DNA from: Salsipaludibacter sp963735045
Lineage (GTDB): Bacteria; Actinomycetota; Nitriliruptoria; Nitriliruptorales; Nitriliruptoraceae
Assembly (NCBI GenBank): GCA_963735045.1
Contig: CAVTIZ010000003.1
Coordinates: 620,001 to 684,000 of the forward strand
Reading direction: 5' to 3'
DNA: 64,000 nt
The notes beneath the pieces are model-generated. The model had not been told where the DNA came from. It did not search any database and was given only the letters and a program-made list of their open reading frames with translations. Both the position numbers and the translations under genes were made by a program. The stretch's first letter is position 1, and the number at the start of each line of letters is the position of its first letter. Positions 26,036-34,640 of this stretch are shown one piece after another.

Positions 26036-26041
26036 ATCCTA
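26036..26041 (-). promoter_or_regulatory. Candidate -10 element for dapD-dapE
   Basis: TAGGAT on the minus strand, 59 bases before the dapD GTG. No convincing -35 is seen. Confidence 0.35.
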
Positions 26042-26251
26042 CGGCGGTGGTCCGTCACCCCGGATCCGAACACGTCCCGGGACCATGCCGCGGCGGGTGT
26101 CCGCGTGCCGCGCTCGGTGGTCGCCACCACGGCTACCGTGGCGGCCGCTCGGCGTCGCCACGGAGCCCCTCGGCCCGACCCGATCGGGTCGCGCCCGTGC
26201 TGGCTCCAACTCTCTTCGCCGTCGTTCCCCTCCCCGTCGCTCGAGGTTCCC

Positions 26252-27328
26252 GTGTCCCCGTCGCCCGCCCCCGCGTCCCCGGACCACCCGCCCCGGGCCA
26301 CCCACACGCGGCCCACGCGCACCCGGGACCTGCTCGGCGTGCTGGCCGGTGGTGCCCTGATGGGCGCCGCCGAGATCGTCCCCGGCGTCTCCGGGGGGAC
26401 CGTGGCGCTGGTCTTCGGCATCTACGACCGGCTGATCGGGGCCCTGTCGGACGGCGCCGCGGCCCTGGGGCTGCTGCTTCGCGGACGTGTCCACGACGCG
26501 CTGCAACGCCTCCGGGACCTCCCGTGGGCGTTCGTGGTGGTGCTGCTGGCAGGCATGGGGGCGTCGATCCTGGCACTCAGCGGCCTGCTCGAACACCTCC
26601 TGGAGACCCGACCAGTCCCGCTGTCGGCCCTGTTCATGGGTCTGGTCGCGGGGTCGGTGGTCCTGGCCCGGCGCGAGCTGCGTGGTCCCCTGCGTGGGTC
26701 GTCGCTGGCCGCCGCGATCGGGGTCGCGGCCGTCACCTTCGTCGCCCTGGGGATCTCCCCCGGCCGACTCCCGGATCCCAGCCTGCTGGCCTTCTTCGGC
26801 GCGGCGGCCGTGGCGATCTGCGCCATGATCCTGCCGGGCATCTCCGGGTCCTTCCTGTTGCTGTTGATGGGCATGTACGCCCCGGTGCTGTCGGCCGTCA
26901 ACGACCGCGACCTGGTGGTGCTGGCCGTCTTCGCCGCGGGGGCCGTGACGGGGCTGGCGCTGTTCTCGTCGCTGCTGCACGCGACCCTGCGGCGCTACCA
27001 CGACCTCACGCTGGCCGTGCTCCTGGGCCTGATGGCCGGGTCGTTGCGGGTGCTGTGGCCGTGGCCCGCCGGGCCCGAGGGTGTCGGGGACGCCCGCCTG
27101 GGTGCCCCCGTCGCCGCCGAGGTGCCACTGGCCGTGTTGGCCCTGGTGGTCGGCGTCGCCGTCGTCGTCGGGATCGCGCGCCTGGGCGCGGTGACCGTCG
27201 TGGACGACCCGGTCGACGGCGTGCCGGCACGCCCGGACCGTTCCGAGCCCGGGGACCCCGACGCGCCACGCCGCGACGCCGTGGACACGGGCTCCACCAC
27301 GCCCGACGTACCAGGAGGTCGACCATGA
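26252..27328 (+). CDS. DUF368 / PopT-family polyprenyl-phosphate transporter
   Basis: A 358-residue multi-pass membrane protein. The paired DUF368 signatures are clear: GAAEIVPGVSGGTVALVFGIYD near the N-terminus and MILPGISGSFLLLLMGMY in the middle, related by internal duplication. The family (PopT) is known to carry undecaprenyl phosphate back across the cytoplasmic membrane for reuse in wall synthesis; assignment here is by family. The C-terminal 50 or so residues are hydrophilic. GTG start with CGAGG seven bases upstream. Its TGA overlaps the ATG of the lipid kinase gene (ATGA), so the two are co-translated. Confidence 0.85.
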   Translation: MSPSPAPASPDHPPRATHTRPTRTRDLLGVLAGGALMGAAEIVPGVSGGTVALVFGIYDRLIGALSDGAAALGLLLRGRVHDALQRLRDLPWAFVVVLLAGMGASILALSGLLEHLLETRPVPLSALFMGLVAGSVVLARRELRGPLRGSSLAAAIGVAAVTFVALGISPGRLPDPSLLAFFGAAAVAICAMILPGISGSFLLLLMGMYAPVLSAVNDRDLVVLAVFAAGAVTGLALFSSLLHATLRRYHDLTLAVLLGLMAGSLRVLWPWPAGPEGVGDARLGAPVAAEVPLAVLALVVGVAVVVGIARLGAVTVVDDPVDGVPARPDRSEPGDPDAPRRDAVDTGSTTPDVPGGRP

Positions 27329-28269
27329 CGGACACGGACACGCCGGCGGGGGAGTCGGTGCCCGACGCCCTGCTGGTGATCAGCAACGCCGACGCGGGCA
27401 GCAACGACGAGGAGGCCGTGGAGGTCGCCGTCCAGACGTGGCGTGGCGCGGGACGTGATGTCGACGTCGTCGCCACCGACAGCCTCGACGACGTGGTGGC
27501 GGTGGTCGCCGACGTCACCGACCGCGTCGTGGTCGCAGCCGGTGGCGACGGGAGCCTGCACGCCGTGCTCCAGGCCCTGCACCAGGTCGACCGCCTCGAC
27601 GACGTGGTCGTCGGGCTGCTCCCGTTGGGTACCGGCAACGACTTCGCCCGCGGGTTCGGGCTGTCGCTGGAGGCTGCCGACGCGGCCCGGGACCTGCTGG
27701 ACGGCGTTGTCCACGACCTCGACCTGCTCATCGACCAGGACGGCACCGTCGGTGTCAACGCGGTCAACATCGGGATCGGGGCCGCGGCGTCGGACCGGGC
27801 CGCGTCGCTCAAGGAGGGCCTCGGGCCCGCGGCCTATCCCCTGGGCGCGGTCGCGGCCGGCGCCACCGAACTCGGCTGGGACCTGACGGTCACCGTCGAC
27901 GGCGAGCCCGTCGTCGAGGGCGAGCGCGTGCTGCACGTCGTGATCGGCAACGGCCCGTCGCTGGGCGGGGGCGCCGCAGCGGCACCGTCGGCCAGTCCCG
28001 ACGACCACGTGGCGGAGGTCGTCGTGGCGACGGGCACCGGTCCGATCGCCCGCATGGGCTATGCCACCGCACTGCGTCGTGGGGAACACGTCGACCGCGA
28101 CGACGTCGTCGAGGCCCGCGGTCGCGAGGTCGTCGTGCAGGGCGACGAGCACCCCTGGAACGTCGACGGCGAACTGCCCCCGCCCAGGACCCACTCCTCC
28201 TGGCGCCTGCACGCCGCCGCCTGGCACCTCCTCGCCCCCGCCGGCCGCACCCCCAACCTCGACACCTGA
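27325..28269 (+). CDS. Diacylglycerol/lipid kinase (YegS/DagK-like)
   Basis: A 314-residue cytosolic or peripheral-membrane kinase. The catalytic motif AAGGDGSLH, followed by LLPLGTGNDFARGFG, is diagnostic of the DAGK catalytic domain; the C-terminal beta-sandwich (VNIGIGAAAS... WNVDGEL) is also present. It would phosphorylate diacylglycerol or a related lipid. A strong AGGAGG precedes the ATG, which overlaps the DUF368 stop. Pairing with an undecaprenyl-phosphate transporter suggests lipid-carrier or phospholipid recycling, an inference. A 76-bp repeat array follows the gene. Confidence 0.88.
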   Translation: MTDTDTPAGESVPDALLVISNADAGSNDEEAVEVAVQTWRGAGRDVDVVATDSLDDVVAVVADVTDRVVVAAGGDGSLHAVLQALHQVDRLDDVVVGLLPLGTGNDFARGFGLSLEAADAARDLLDGVVHDLDLLIDQDGTVGVNAVNIGIGAAASDRAASLKEGLGPAAYPLGAVAAGATELGWDLTVTVDGEPVVEGERVLHVVIGNGPSLGGGAAAAPSASPDDHVAEVVVATGTGPIARMGYATALRRGEHVDRDDVVEARGREVVVQGDEHPWNVDGELPPPRTHSSWRLHAAAWHLLAPAGRTPNLDT

Positions 28270-28359
28270 CCCCACCCCACCCCTCAGACCGCCCCCCACC
28301 CCCGCGGCCCCCCCCCCCGGCCCCCCGCCCCCTGGACCCGCCCCTCCACCACGCCACCG

Positions 28360-28788
28360 GGTGGCTTCCGGCCGATATCTCGGCCATTTCCCACACGCTT
28401 CGCGCGATTCCTGCCGCCGCCGACGCGACAGGGTGGCTTTCGGCCGATATTCCGGCTGATTGGCTCACGGTGGGCGGGGTTGGGGGGAGGTTCCGGGCGA
28501 GGTGTCGGGTGGCTTTCGGCCGGTATGTCGGCTGATTGGCTCACGGTGGGCGGGGTTGGGGGGAGGTTCCGAGTGAAGCGAGGTGTCGGGTGGCTTTCGG
28601 CCGATATTCCGGCCGAGTCGCTCACGGTGGGCGGGGTTGGGGGGAGGTTCCGGGCGAGGTGTCGGGTGGCTTTCGGCCGGTATGTCGGTTGATTCGCTCA
28701 CGCTGGGCGGGGGCGCTGGGGGGATGGGGGGGAGTGGGTGGGGTTGGGCCGGGATGTCGGTGGATTGGCTCACGCTGGGTGGGGGAGG
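28360..28788. repeat. Intergenic array of 76-bp repeats with a palindromic core
   Basis: Copies begin at 28431, 28507, 28588 and 28664 (steps of 76, 81 and 76 bases). A degenerate copy lies at about 28360 and another at about 28740. Each has GGGTGGCTTTCGGCCG, a TAT centre, a matching CCGG half, then GCTCACGGTGGGCGGGG and a G-rich tail. The core GGCCGATATCTCGGCC at about 28373 is a perfect hairpin; later copies have partly decayed arms. The array fills the space between two convergent genes, and the last copy contains the dapC stop codon. Another member lies near 58577. Confidence 0.9.
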
Positions 28789-29957
28789 GCGCCGTGGTCG
28801 AGGGCGGTCTGCCAGCCGGCGACGGCGTCGCGACAGGCGTCGACGGTGGGGACCAGGGCCAGGCGCAGCCAGCCGGCGCCGGCGGGCCCGAACGAGCGGC
28901 CGGGGGAGGCCACGACACCGGCGTCGAGCAGGGCCTCGGCATGGCCGACGTCGTCGCCCCCGGGCGCCGCGAACCAGACGTAGAAGGTGGCCCGGCTGGC
29001 GAGCACGTCGTAGCCGGCTCGGTGCAGGAACTCCTCCACCACCGCACGCTTGGCCCCGAACACCTCGCGACGCTGGGCCACGTGGTCGTCGTCGCCCCAC
29101 GCGGCCGCGGCCGCCGCCTGCACGAAGTCCTGCGACGCCGTGCCGAAGTTGGGTCGCAGGAGCCGCTGGGTCCGCAGGACCGCCGGGTCGCCGACCAGCG
29201 CCCCGGACCGGTAGCCGGTCATGCCGGATCGCTTGGACAGCGACACGGTGGCCACCACCCCGGTGGGGTCGCCGTCGAGGACCTCCAGCACCGAGGGTGG
29301 GGGCGTGTCGCCGAACCAGACCTCCTGGTAGCACTCGTCGGAGCACAGCAGGATGTCGTGGGCGCGCGCGACCGCCACCTGGTCGCGCCAGTAGGCGAGG
29401 TCGGCCTCGGCGCCGGTGGGATTGTGGGGGTAGTTCAGCCAGGCGATCGCCGCCGCGTCGAGCCGATCGGCGTCCAGCGACGCGAGGTCCAGCAGCCAGC
29501 CACGGTCGTCGCGCAGCGCCACCGGATCCGAGATCCCGCCGGCCAGCAACGCCGACCGCCCGTACACCGGGTAGCCGGGGTCGCCCCAGACCACCGACCG
29601 CGTGTCCGACGACGCGTCGATCAGCGCGAAGGGGAGGTGGAAGATGGCCTCCTTGGACCCGGCCGTGGGCAGCACCTCGGTCGCGGGGTCGAGCCAGTCG
29701 ACGTCGTGGCGACGCGCGAAGAACCCCGCCACCGCGACGCGCAACGCCGGCTGGCCGTAGGTCGTGGGGTAGTTGGACACCGGCTCGACGGCGTCGAGCA
29801 GCGCCTGGCGGACGAACTCCGGGGTGGGCTCGTCGGGATCACCGATCGAGAAGTCGTGCAGGGTCGCACCGTCGGCCCGGAGGGCGGCCACCCGGTGGCG
29901 CAACTCCTCCAGGGCGTAGGCGCCGATGTCGTCCAGGCGCGGGTTGCGGGTGACCAC
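28770..29957 (-). CDS. dapC: N-succinyldiaminopimelate aminotransferase (class I/II)
   Basis: A 395-residue PLP enzyme, fold type I. The N-terminal FSIGDPDEPTP, the LNYPHNPTGA motif and the SDECYQEVWF and SLSKRSGMTGYRSG motifs (the last with the PLP lysine) match actinobacterial DapC, which transaminates N-succinyl-2-amino-6-ketopimelate. dapD and dapE lie 3 kb away, supporting the call over general aspartate-type aminotransferases. Start: GTG 29957 with GGAG eight bases upstream; TACGAT (minus strand, 30023-30028) may be its -10. Its last codons and stop lie inside a copy of the 76-bp repeat. Confidence 0.85.
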   Translation of the reverse strand: MVTRNPRLDDIGAYALEELRHRVAALRADGATLHDFSIGDPDEPTPEFVRQALLDAVEPVSNYPTTYGQPALRVAVAGFFARRHDVDWLDPATEVLPTAGSKEAIFHLPFALIDASSDTRSVVWGDPGYPVYGRSALLAGGISDPVALRDDRGWLLDLASLDADRLDAAAIAWLNYPHNPTGAEADLAYWRDQVAVARAHDILLCSDECYQEVWFGDTPPPSVLEVLDGDPTGVVATVSLSKRSGMTGYRSGALVGDPAVLRTQRLLRPNFGTASQDFVQAAAAAAWGDDDHVAQRREVFGAKRAVVEEFLHRAGYDVLASRATFYVWFAAPGGDDVGHAEALLDAGVVASPGRSFGPAGAGWLRLALVPTVDACRDAVAGWQTALDHGALPHPA

Positions 29958-30022
29958 GGGGTGACTCCGAGGGCTGGCGGGCGGCGGCGGGTGGTGTGCC
30001 GGTGGGGTACCGATGTGCCAGG

Positions 30023-30028
30023 ATCGTA
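30023..30028 (-). promoter_or_regulatory. Candidate -10 element for dapC
   Basis: TACGAT on the minus strand, 65 bases before the dapC GTG. No clear -35. Confidence 0.3.
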
Positions 30029-30097
30029 GGGCGGGTCGGTGCGCGCACCGAGGACCGGATTAGCCTCGGCGCCAACCGCCGACCCAGGACCGACCGA

Positions 30098-30799
30098 GTG
30101 CCGTCCGACTGCTACGCCCCCGACACCGACGACGGTGCCGCCGCCGCGACCGCACTGCTCGGGGTGGCGGCCGCCGGCGACGCCGTGGCCCTGCCGGGTC
30201 CGGACGTCGCCCTGCACGCCGTCGCCGACGGCACCCACGAACGCGCCGTGCTGGCCTTCGAGGACTCCCACGACGGCACGGACGCGGCGACCCTGGACAC
30301 GCTGGTGTTCGGCGTCGCCGGGCTGGCGGTGACGGCGGAGGTCGACCTGCAACGGGGCCTGGGTGACGGCGAGGTCCGCACGACGCGGTGGGTCGAGGTC
30401 CGCCGGGGCGACCGCGCACCCGATCCACCGACTGACGTTCGGCTCCAGACCCTGCTGTTCGCCGTGCCGCACCTCAACCGCCCGGGCGCCCTCAGCGAGA
30501 TCCTGGCCGCGTTCTCGTCGCGTGGCATCAACGTGGGGAGGTTCGAGCCGCGCCCGTTGCACGCCGCGCTGGGGATGTACGGGTTCCTGCTCGAGGTGGA
30601 GGGCACGCCCGGTGACCCGTGGCTGGCCGAGGCGTTGGCCGACCTGCTCGCGGCGACCTCGACGGTCACCCACCTGGGCACCTTCCCGGCCGGCGAGCGC
30701 ACGTGGTCGACGGTGTCCGGACGGTCGCCGGCCGGTCACGGACTGCGTGACCGCGACGACCTCGCGGCGCTGGTGGCGGCCTGGGACGACCGCACGTGA
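30098..30799 (+). CDS. Truncated prephenate-dehydratase-like protein with ACT domain
   Basis: A 233-residue protein. Residues of about 125-200 form a good PheA-type ACT domain (NRPGALSEILAAFSSRGINVGRFEPRP; LGMYGFLLEVEG), which binds phenylalanine in PheA. Before it, AVLAFEDSHDGTDAATLDTLVFG lines up with the first lobe of prephenate dehydratase (VVPIENSxxGSV region), and TTRW sits where the NxTRF motif should be. A large middle part of the catalytic domain is missing, including the usual Thr of the TRF motif context, so dehydratase activity is doubtful. It precedes tyrA by 31 bases. It could be a regulatory relic or a Phe sensor for the neighbouring enzyme. Confidence 0.65.
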   Translation: MPSDCYAPDTDDGAAAATALLGVAAAGDAVALPGPDVALHAVADGTHERAVLAFEDSHDGTDAATLDTLVFGVAGLAVTAEVDLQRGLGDGEVRTTRWVEVRRGDRAPDPPTDVRLQTLLFAVPHLNRPGALSEILAAFSSRGINVGRFEPRPLHAALGMYGFLLEVEGTPGDPWLAEALADLLAATSTVTHLGTFPAGERTWSTVSGRSPAGHGLRDRDDLAALVAAWDDRT

Positions 30800-30830
30800 C
30801 GGCCACGCGGTCGACGTCGGTGGTGACACG

Positions 30831-31775
30831 ATGAGGGTCGGCGTGGTCGGCCTCGGACTGCTGGGCGGTTCCGTCGCCCTGGACCTGGTCGCGGCCGGCG
30901 ACACGGTGGTGGGCACCGACCCGGACGGCGACACCCGGCGGCGTGCTCGGGCGACCGGCATCGAGGTGGTCGACGACCTCGACGTCGTGGCGGACACGGA
31001 CCTGGTCGTGGTGGCTGCACCGACCCGGGCCGTTCCCGGCCTGGTCGCCGGGCTGGCAGTCCGCGGTGCCCCGGCGATCACCGACCTGGCCTCGGTGCGG
31101 ACGCCGACGGCCCTGGGCTGGGGTGGGGCCGAGCCTCCGGCGGTGTGGGTCGGCGGCCACCCCATGGCCGGCACCGAGCGCACGGGGTTCGCCGCGGCCC
31201 ACCGTGGCCTGGTGGTGGGTGCCCCGTGGCTGCTCACGCCCCACGACCTCGTCGCGGCGTCCGCGCTGGCCACGACGGTCGGGCTGGTCCTGCGGCTGGG
31301 GGCGCGGCCCGTGGTGGTCCGTGCCGACCTCCATGACACCCTGGTGGCGACGACCAGCCACCTACCCCACCTGCTCGCGTGGGCGCTGCACAGCCGGGCG
31401 ATCCTGCTGGGCGACGGCGTGGTCGACCACCTCGCAGGGCCGTCCTTCCGCGACGCCACCCGGGTGGCGGCCAGTTCGCCGACCTTCTGGGCCGACCTGC
31501 TGGATCGCAACCGGGACGCCGTCCGGGCCGCCCTGTCCGACGTCCAGCGGTGGTTGGACGAGACCGCGTCGGCGTCCCGCGACGAGGTCGTGGACCGCCT
31601 GTCCGCCGCCCGCCGCGTACCGGGTCCGCCCCCGCGAGCAACCGGGACGACGGTGGTGGCCCTGGACGACGTGCCCGCGGCCCTGGCGGTCCTCCGGGAG
31701 GCCGGTGCGGCAGGCCGCGCCGTGGTGGCCGTGTCCGACACCCCCGACGGCCGCGCGCTGGTGCTCGCCGAGTGA
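30831..31775 (+). CDS. tyrA: Prephenate (or arogenate) dehydrogenase
   Basis: A 314-residue Rossmann-fold enzyme of tyrosine synthesis. It opens with the NAD(P) motif GVVGLGLLGGS, and GGHPMAGTERTGF is the signature loop carrying the substrate-binding residues. A helical dimerisation region follows (ATTSHLPHLLAWAL with the conserved His). No ACT domain is attached; the gene just upstream supplies a separate ACT-type protein. ATG 30831 was chosen because the Rossmann strand begins at once. Confidence 0.9.
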   Translation: MRVGVVGLGLLGGSVALDLVAAGDTVVGTDPDGDTRRRARATGIEVVDDLDVVADTDLVVVAAPTRAVPGLVAGLAVRGAPAITDLASVRTPTALGWGGAEPPAVWVGGHPMAGTERTGFAAAHRGLVVGAPWLLTPHDLVAASALATTVGLVLRLGARPVVVRADLHDTLVATTSHLPHLLAWALHSRAILLGDGVVDHLAGPSFRDATRVAASSPTFWADLLDRNRDAVRAALSDVQRWLDETASASRDEVVDRLSAARRVPGPPPRATGTTVVALDDVPAALAVLREAGAAGRAVVAVSDTPDGRALVLAE

Positions 31776-31923
31776 CCGTCCTGCACCGTCGGGGGCGCGC
31801 TGGCCGACGCGGCCGTCCCGACTCGCCGGGTGGGGCCACCATCCGCCACACTGGCCAATCATCGGTCCGGGCCGTCCTCGCGCCCGTGCCCGCGACCGCC
31901 CGTCCGTGCCGCCCGGAGTCCCC

Positions 31924-33207
31924 ATGACCTCGCCCGAGCCCGCCGCCACCACGGCCGCCGCGCCCGAACCGGACGACGAGGCACGCACGGTGCTGATCCG
32001 CGTGTCCGGACTCGACCGCCCGGGCATCACCGCCGGCCTGCTCGAACAGCTGGCCGTCCATGACGTCGACGTCTACGACATGGAGCAGGTGGTCGTCCGG
32101 GAACGCCTGACCCTGGACGTGCTGGTGGGGCTGCACGGGGGCGACGACAGCCTCAAGGACGTGCTGTTCTGGGCCTTCCACGCCGACGTGCAGATCGACT
32201 TCGAGATGGTGGAACCCACCTCGAGCAGGGCTGGCCTGCCACGGACCGTGGTGACCGTCGTCGGGAGCCACGATCGCATGACCGCCGGCGCCCTCGGTGA
32301 CGTGACGCGGGCGATCACCGCCGGTGGCGGCAACATCGACCGGATCCTGCGGCTGGCCCGCTATCCCGTCCGGGCCTTCGAGTTCGTCGTGGTCGACGGG
32401 TCGCGCCAGGACGTGCGCAGCCACGTGCTGGAGGCCGCCCAGGGACACGGAATCGACGTGGCCGTGCAGGCCGGTGACATCGCCCGTCGCGGCAGCCGAC
32501 TGGTCGTCATGGACGTGGACTCGACGCTGATCCGCAACGAGGTCGTGGACCTGCTGGCCGACGAGGTCGGCTGCGGCGACGAGGTCGCGGCCATCACCGA
32601 ACGCGCCATGGCCGGCGAGCTGGACTTCTCGGCCTCCCTGCGCGAACGCGTGGCCCTGTTCGCGGGCACGCCGGTCGAGGTGCTGGACCGCGTGCACGAG
32701 CGGGTCGACCTGACCCCGGGTGCCCGCACGTTCATCCGGACGCTGAAACGCCTCGGCTACAAGGTCGCGCTCGTGTCGGGCGGCTTCATGCCGATCGTGT
32801 CCCGGCTGGCCGACGACCTGGGGGTCAAGCGCGTCGCCGCCAACGACCTCGAGGTGGTGGACGGCCACCTCACCGGCGAGGTGGTCGGCGACATCGTGGA
32901 CCGGGCCGGCAAGGCGCGTGTCCTGAAGGCCTTCGCGGCCGACAACGACATCTCGCTGTCGCAGACGGTGGCGATCGGCGACGGCGCCAACGACCTCGAC
33001 ATGCTGGCCGTGGCCGGGCTCGGCATCGCCTTCAACGCCAAGCCGATGGTGGCCGAGTCGGCCGACACCTCCATCACCGTGCCCTACCTGGACGCGATCC
33101 TGTTCCTGCTGGGCATCCGGCGCGAAGAGGTCGAGGCCGCCGACCTGGCCGACCCCGACACCCCGACGAACGGGCTGGTGGACATCCCCGGGACGCCCCC
33201 GGCCTGA
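31924..33207 (+). CDS. serB: Phosphoserine phosphatase with two ACT-type domains
   Basis: A 427-residue cytosolic HAD phosphatase, the last step of serine synthesis. Two N-terminal ACT-like domains (about 20-95 and 105-185) are followed by the HAD domain: MDVDSTL with nucleophile Asp197 and acid Asp199, VSGGF (motif II), and GDGANDLDM (motif IV). This architecture matches mycobacterial SerB2, which is feedback-regulated by serine through its ACT domains; the same is likely here. ATG 31924 follows GGAG at a distance of 7-8 bases. Confidence 0.93.
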   Translation: MTSPEPAATTAAAPEPDDEARTVLIRVSGLDRPGITAGLLEQLAVHDVDVYDMEQVVVRERLTLDVLVGLHGGDDSLKDVLFWAFHADVQIDFEMVEPTSSRAGLPRTVVTVVGSHDRMTAGALGDVTRAITAGGGNIDRILRLARYPVRAFEFVVVDGSRQDVRSHVLEAAQGHGIDVAVQAGDIARRGSRLVVMDVDSTLIRNEVVDLLADEVGCGDEVAAITERAMAGELDFSASLRERVALFAGTPVEVLDRVHERVDLTPGARTFIRTLKRLGYKVALVSGGFMPIVSRLADDLGVKRVAANDLEVVDGHLTGEVVGDIVDRAGKARVLKAFAADNDISLSQTVAIGDGANDLDMLAVAGLGIAFNAKPMVAESADTSITVPYLDAILFLLGIRREEVEAADLADPDTPTNGLVDIPGTPPA

Positions 33208-33239
33208 CGACACCCACCCCTGACAGGGCCGGTTGGCCC

Positions 33240-33245
33240 TAGGAT
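33240..33245 (+). promoter_or_regulatory. Candidate -10 element TAGGAT
   Basis: TAGGAT 27 bases before the small-protein ATG at 33273. CTGACA at 33220-33225 could be a -35, but the spacing of 14 bases is short. Confidence 0.35.
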
Positions 33246-33272
33246 GGCAGAACGCGACGACAGGGACGACCC

Positions 33273-33443
33273 ATGGTCCTGGTCTGGATCGCACTCGGAC
33301 TGCTCGGCTTCGGCACCGCCATGCGCGCGCTGCACCGCTGGACGGAGTCCAACGACACGTTCCTCGACGACCAGCACGACCGCGGTCTCGAGCAGCGCGA
33401 CACGTCGTTCCCGGTGGGTGGCCACCAGGGCGGCATGATGTGA
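33273..33443 (+). CDS. Small membrane-anchored protein
   Basis: A 56-residue protein. One hydrophobic segment (VLVWIALGLLGFGTAMRAL) at the N-terminus is followed by an acidic soluble tail (DDQHDRGLEQRDTS) and a GGHQGGMM end. AGGGA precedes the ATG by seven bases, and a TAGGAT box lies just upstream, so it has its own expression signals. No family recognised; it could be a small membrane regulator. Convergent with the acetyltransferase gene. Confidence 0.55.
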   Translation: MVLVWIALGLLGFGTAMRALHRWTESNDTFLDDQHDRGLEQRDTSFPVGGHQGGMM

Positions 33444-33511
33444 TCGCGGCCGCCTGATCCTGTGCCCGCACGGTCCCGGCCCCCCACGGTCCCGCCCGCG
33501 TGGGCGACGCC

Positions 33512-34498
33512 TCAGGCCGTCACCGGGTGCTCGACGACGTCGGTGCGGCGGATGACCTCCATGCCGGCGCGTTCGTACAGGTCGGCGGCCCCGTCGAGCG
33601 TGTCGTCGTCGACCTCCAGTGCGACGGCCGACAGCCCCCGCGCGTAGAAGCGGCGGAACTCCGTCATCAGCAGTGCCAGCGCGATGCCGCGGCGACGCCA
33701 CGACGGGATCACGCCGAGGTCACGGATGTAGCCCACCTCGCGGCCCTCCGGTGTGCCCGAGCGCCCGAGGCAGATCCCCACGACCTGGCCGTCCACCTCG
33801 GCGACCAACCACAGGGGCCAGTCGGGTGGGGCACCGGCGGTGCGGGAGTCGACCCAGTCGGTCAGTCCCAGCGGCATGGCCGTCGGGTGGTCGTCGAAGG
33901 CCACCTGGTGGGTGCGGTGGATCGCCGCCAGGTCACTGCTGCTGGCCGAGCGGATCGAGACCGGGTCGGGCCAGACCGGACGCGCCGGCGGGTCGTCGAG
34001 CCCCAACCGCATCGTGAGGTAGTGGTGGGACGCGGTGAAGCCGCAGGACGCGAGGAAGGACTCGGCCGGACGGTCCCCGGCGGTGACGGTGGTGCGCAGC
34101 ATCAGGCCGTCGAGGTCCCGGGCACGCGCCTCCCGTGCGGCACGTCGCACCCCCTGGTCGTGCAGGAAGGTGGCCAGGCCCTTGTCGAGGTGTCGCGGGT
34201 CGACGCGTGCGTCGATCCACACCGAGGGACCTTCCGTGAGCAGGCCGTCGTCGACGGTGAACTCGGCGAAGGCCGCGAGGTCGCCATCGGGCGCCACCAC
34301 CACCAGCGTGTCGTCGAAGTCGTCGCGGCCGAGCCAGCGCAGGCGGAGGTCGTCGGTCCGGAACGAGATCGTGCCCTGGCGGTCGGCCTCGGCCCGCTGG
34401 AACAGCCTGGCCACGGCCTCCAGGTCGTCCCACGTCGCCCGACGGACCTCGTGGTCGGCCGGCAGGTCGTGCTCGACCTGGGTCACGTCTGCGGGCAC
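33512..34498 (-). CDS. Two-domain GNAT acetyltransferase (mycothiol-synthase-like)
   Basis: A 328-residue protein made of two tandem GNAT folds. The C-terminal one is complete, with the acetyl-CoA loop in VIPSWRRRGIALALL (R-x-x-G pattern) preceded by YIRDLGV and followed by ALEVDDDTLDGAADLYERAGM. The N-terminal one keeps WIDARVDPRHLDKGLATFL in place of the loop and is probably degenerate. The layout resembles MshD, which acetylates the mycothiol precursor, but specificity cannot be read from the sequence. GTG start with GAGAGG upstream; a TAGCAT box on its strand at 34523-34528 may be the -10. Confidence 0.75.
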   Translation of the reverse strand: MPADVTQVEHDLPADHEVRRATWDDLEAVARLFQRAEADRQGTISFRTDDLRLRWLGRDDFDDTLVVVAPDGDLAAFAEFTVDDGLLTEGPSVWIDARVDPRHLDKGLATFLHDQGVRRAAREARARDLDGLMLRTTVTAGDRPAESFLASCGFTASHHYLTMRLGLDDPPARPVWPDPVSIRSASSSDLAAIHRTHQVAFDDHPTAMPLGLTDWVDSRTAGAPPDWPLWLVAEVDGQVVGICLGRSGTPEGREVGYIRDLGVIPSWRRRGIALALLMTEFRRFYARGLSAVALEVDDDTLDGAADLYERAGMEVIRRTDVVEHPVTA

Positions 34499-34590
34499 GG
34501 TCGGATCCTCTCTCCGCGTTGCATGCTAGGAGGGTGACCGGCCCGCGGGGGCGACCCGATCGGTCCGGGTGGCGCAACCCGTCCCGGCGC

Positions 34591-34596
34591 TACGAT
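34591..34596 (+). promoter_or_regulatory. Candidate -10 element TACGAT
   Basis: TACGAT 44 bases before the GTG at 34641. No clear -35. Confidence 0.3.
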
Positions 34597-34640
34597 GGCC
34601 GGTCGACCTGATGCCCTCCATGTCCGCGAAGGACCGCCCC

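Noticed and set aside
28360..28788. CRISPR array
   Set aside because: Units are adjacent tandem repeats without unique spacers of constant size, and no cas genes are present.
33244..33438. Alternative small ORF overlapping the small membrane protein
   Set aside because: It lacks a hydrophobic segment and a ribosome site; the 33273 frame has both plus a -10 box.
29621..33471. Two 745-residue minus-strand frames opposite tyrA and serB
   Set aside because: Shadows of the plus-strand enzymes; translations are Arg/Thr/Pro-rich without motifs.
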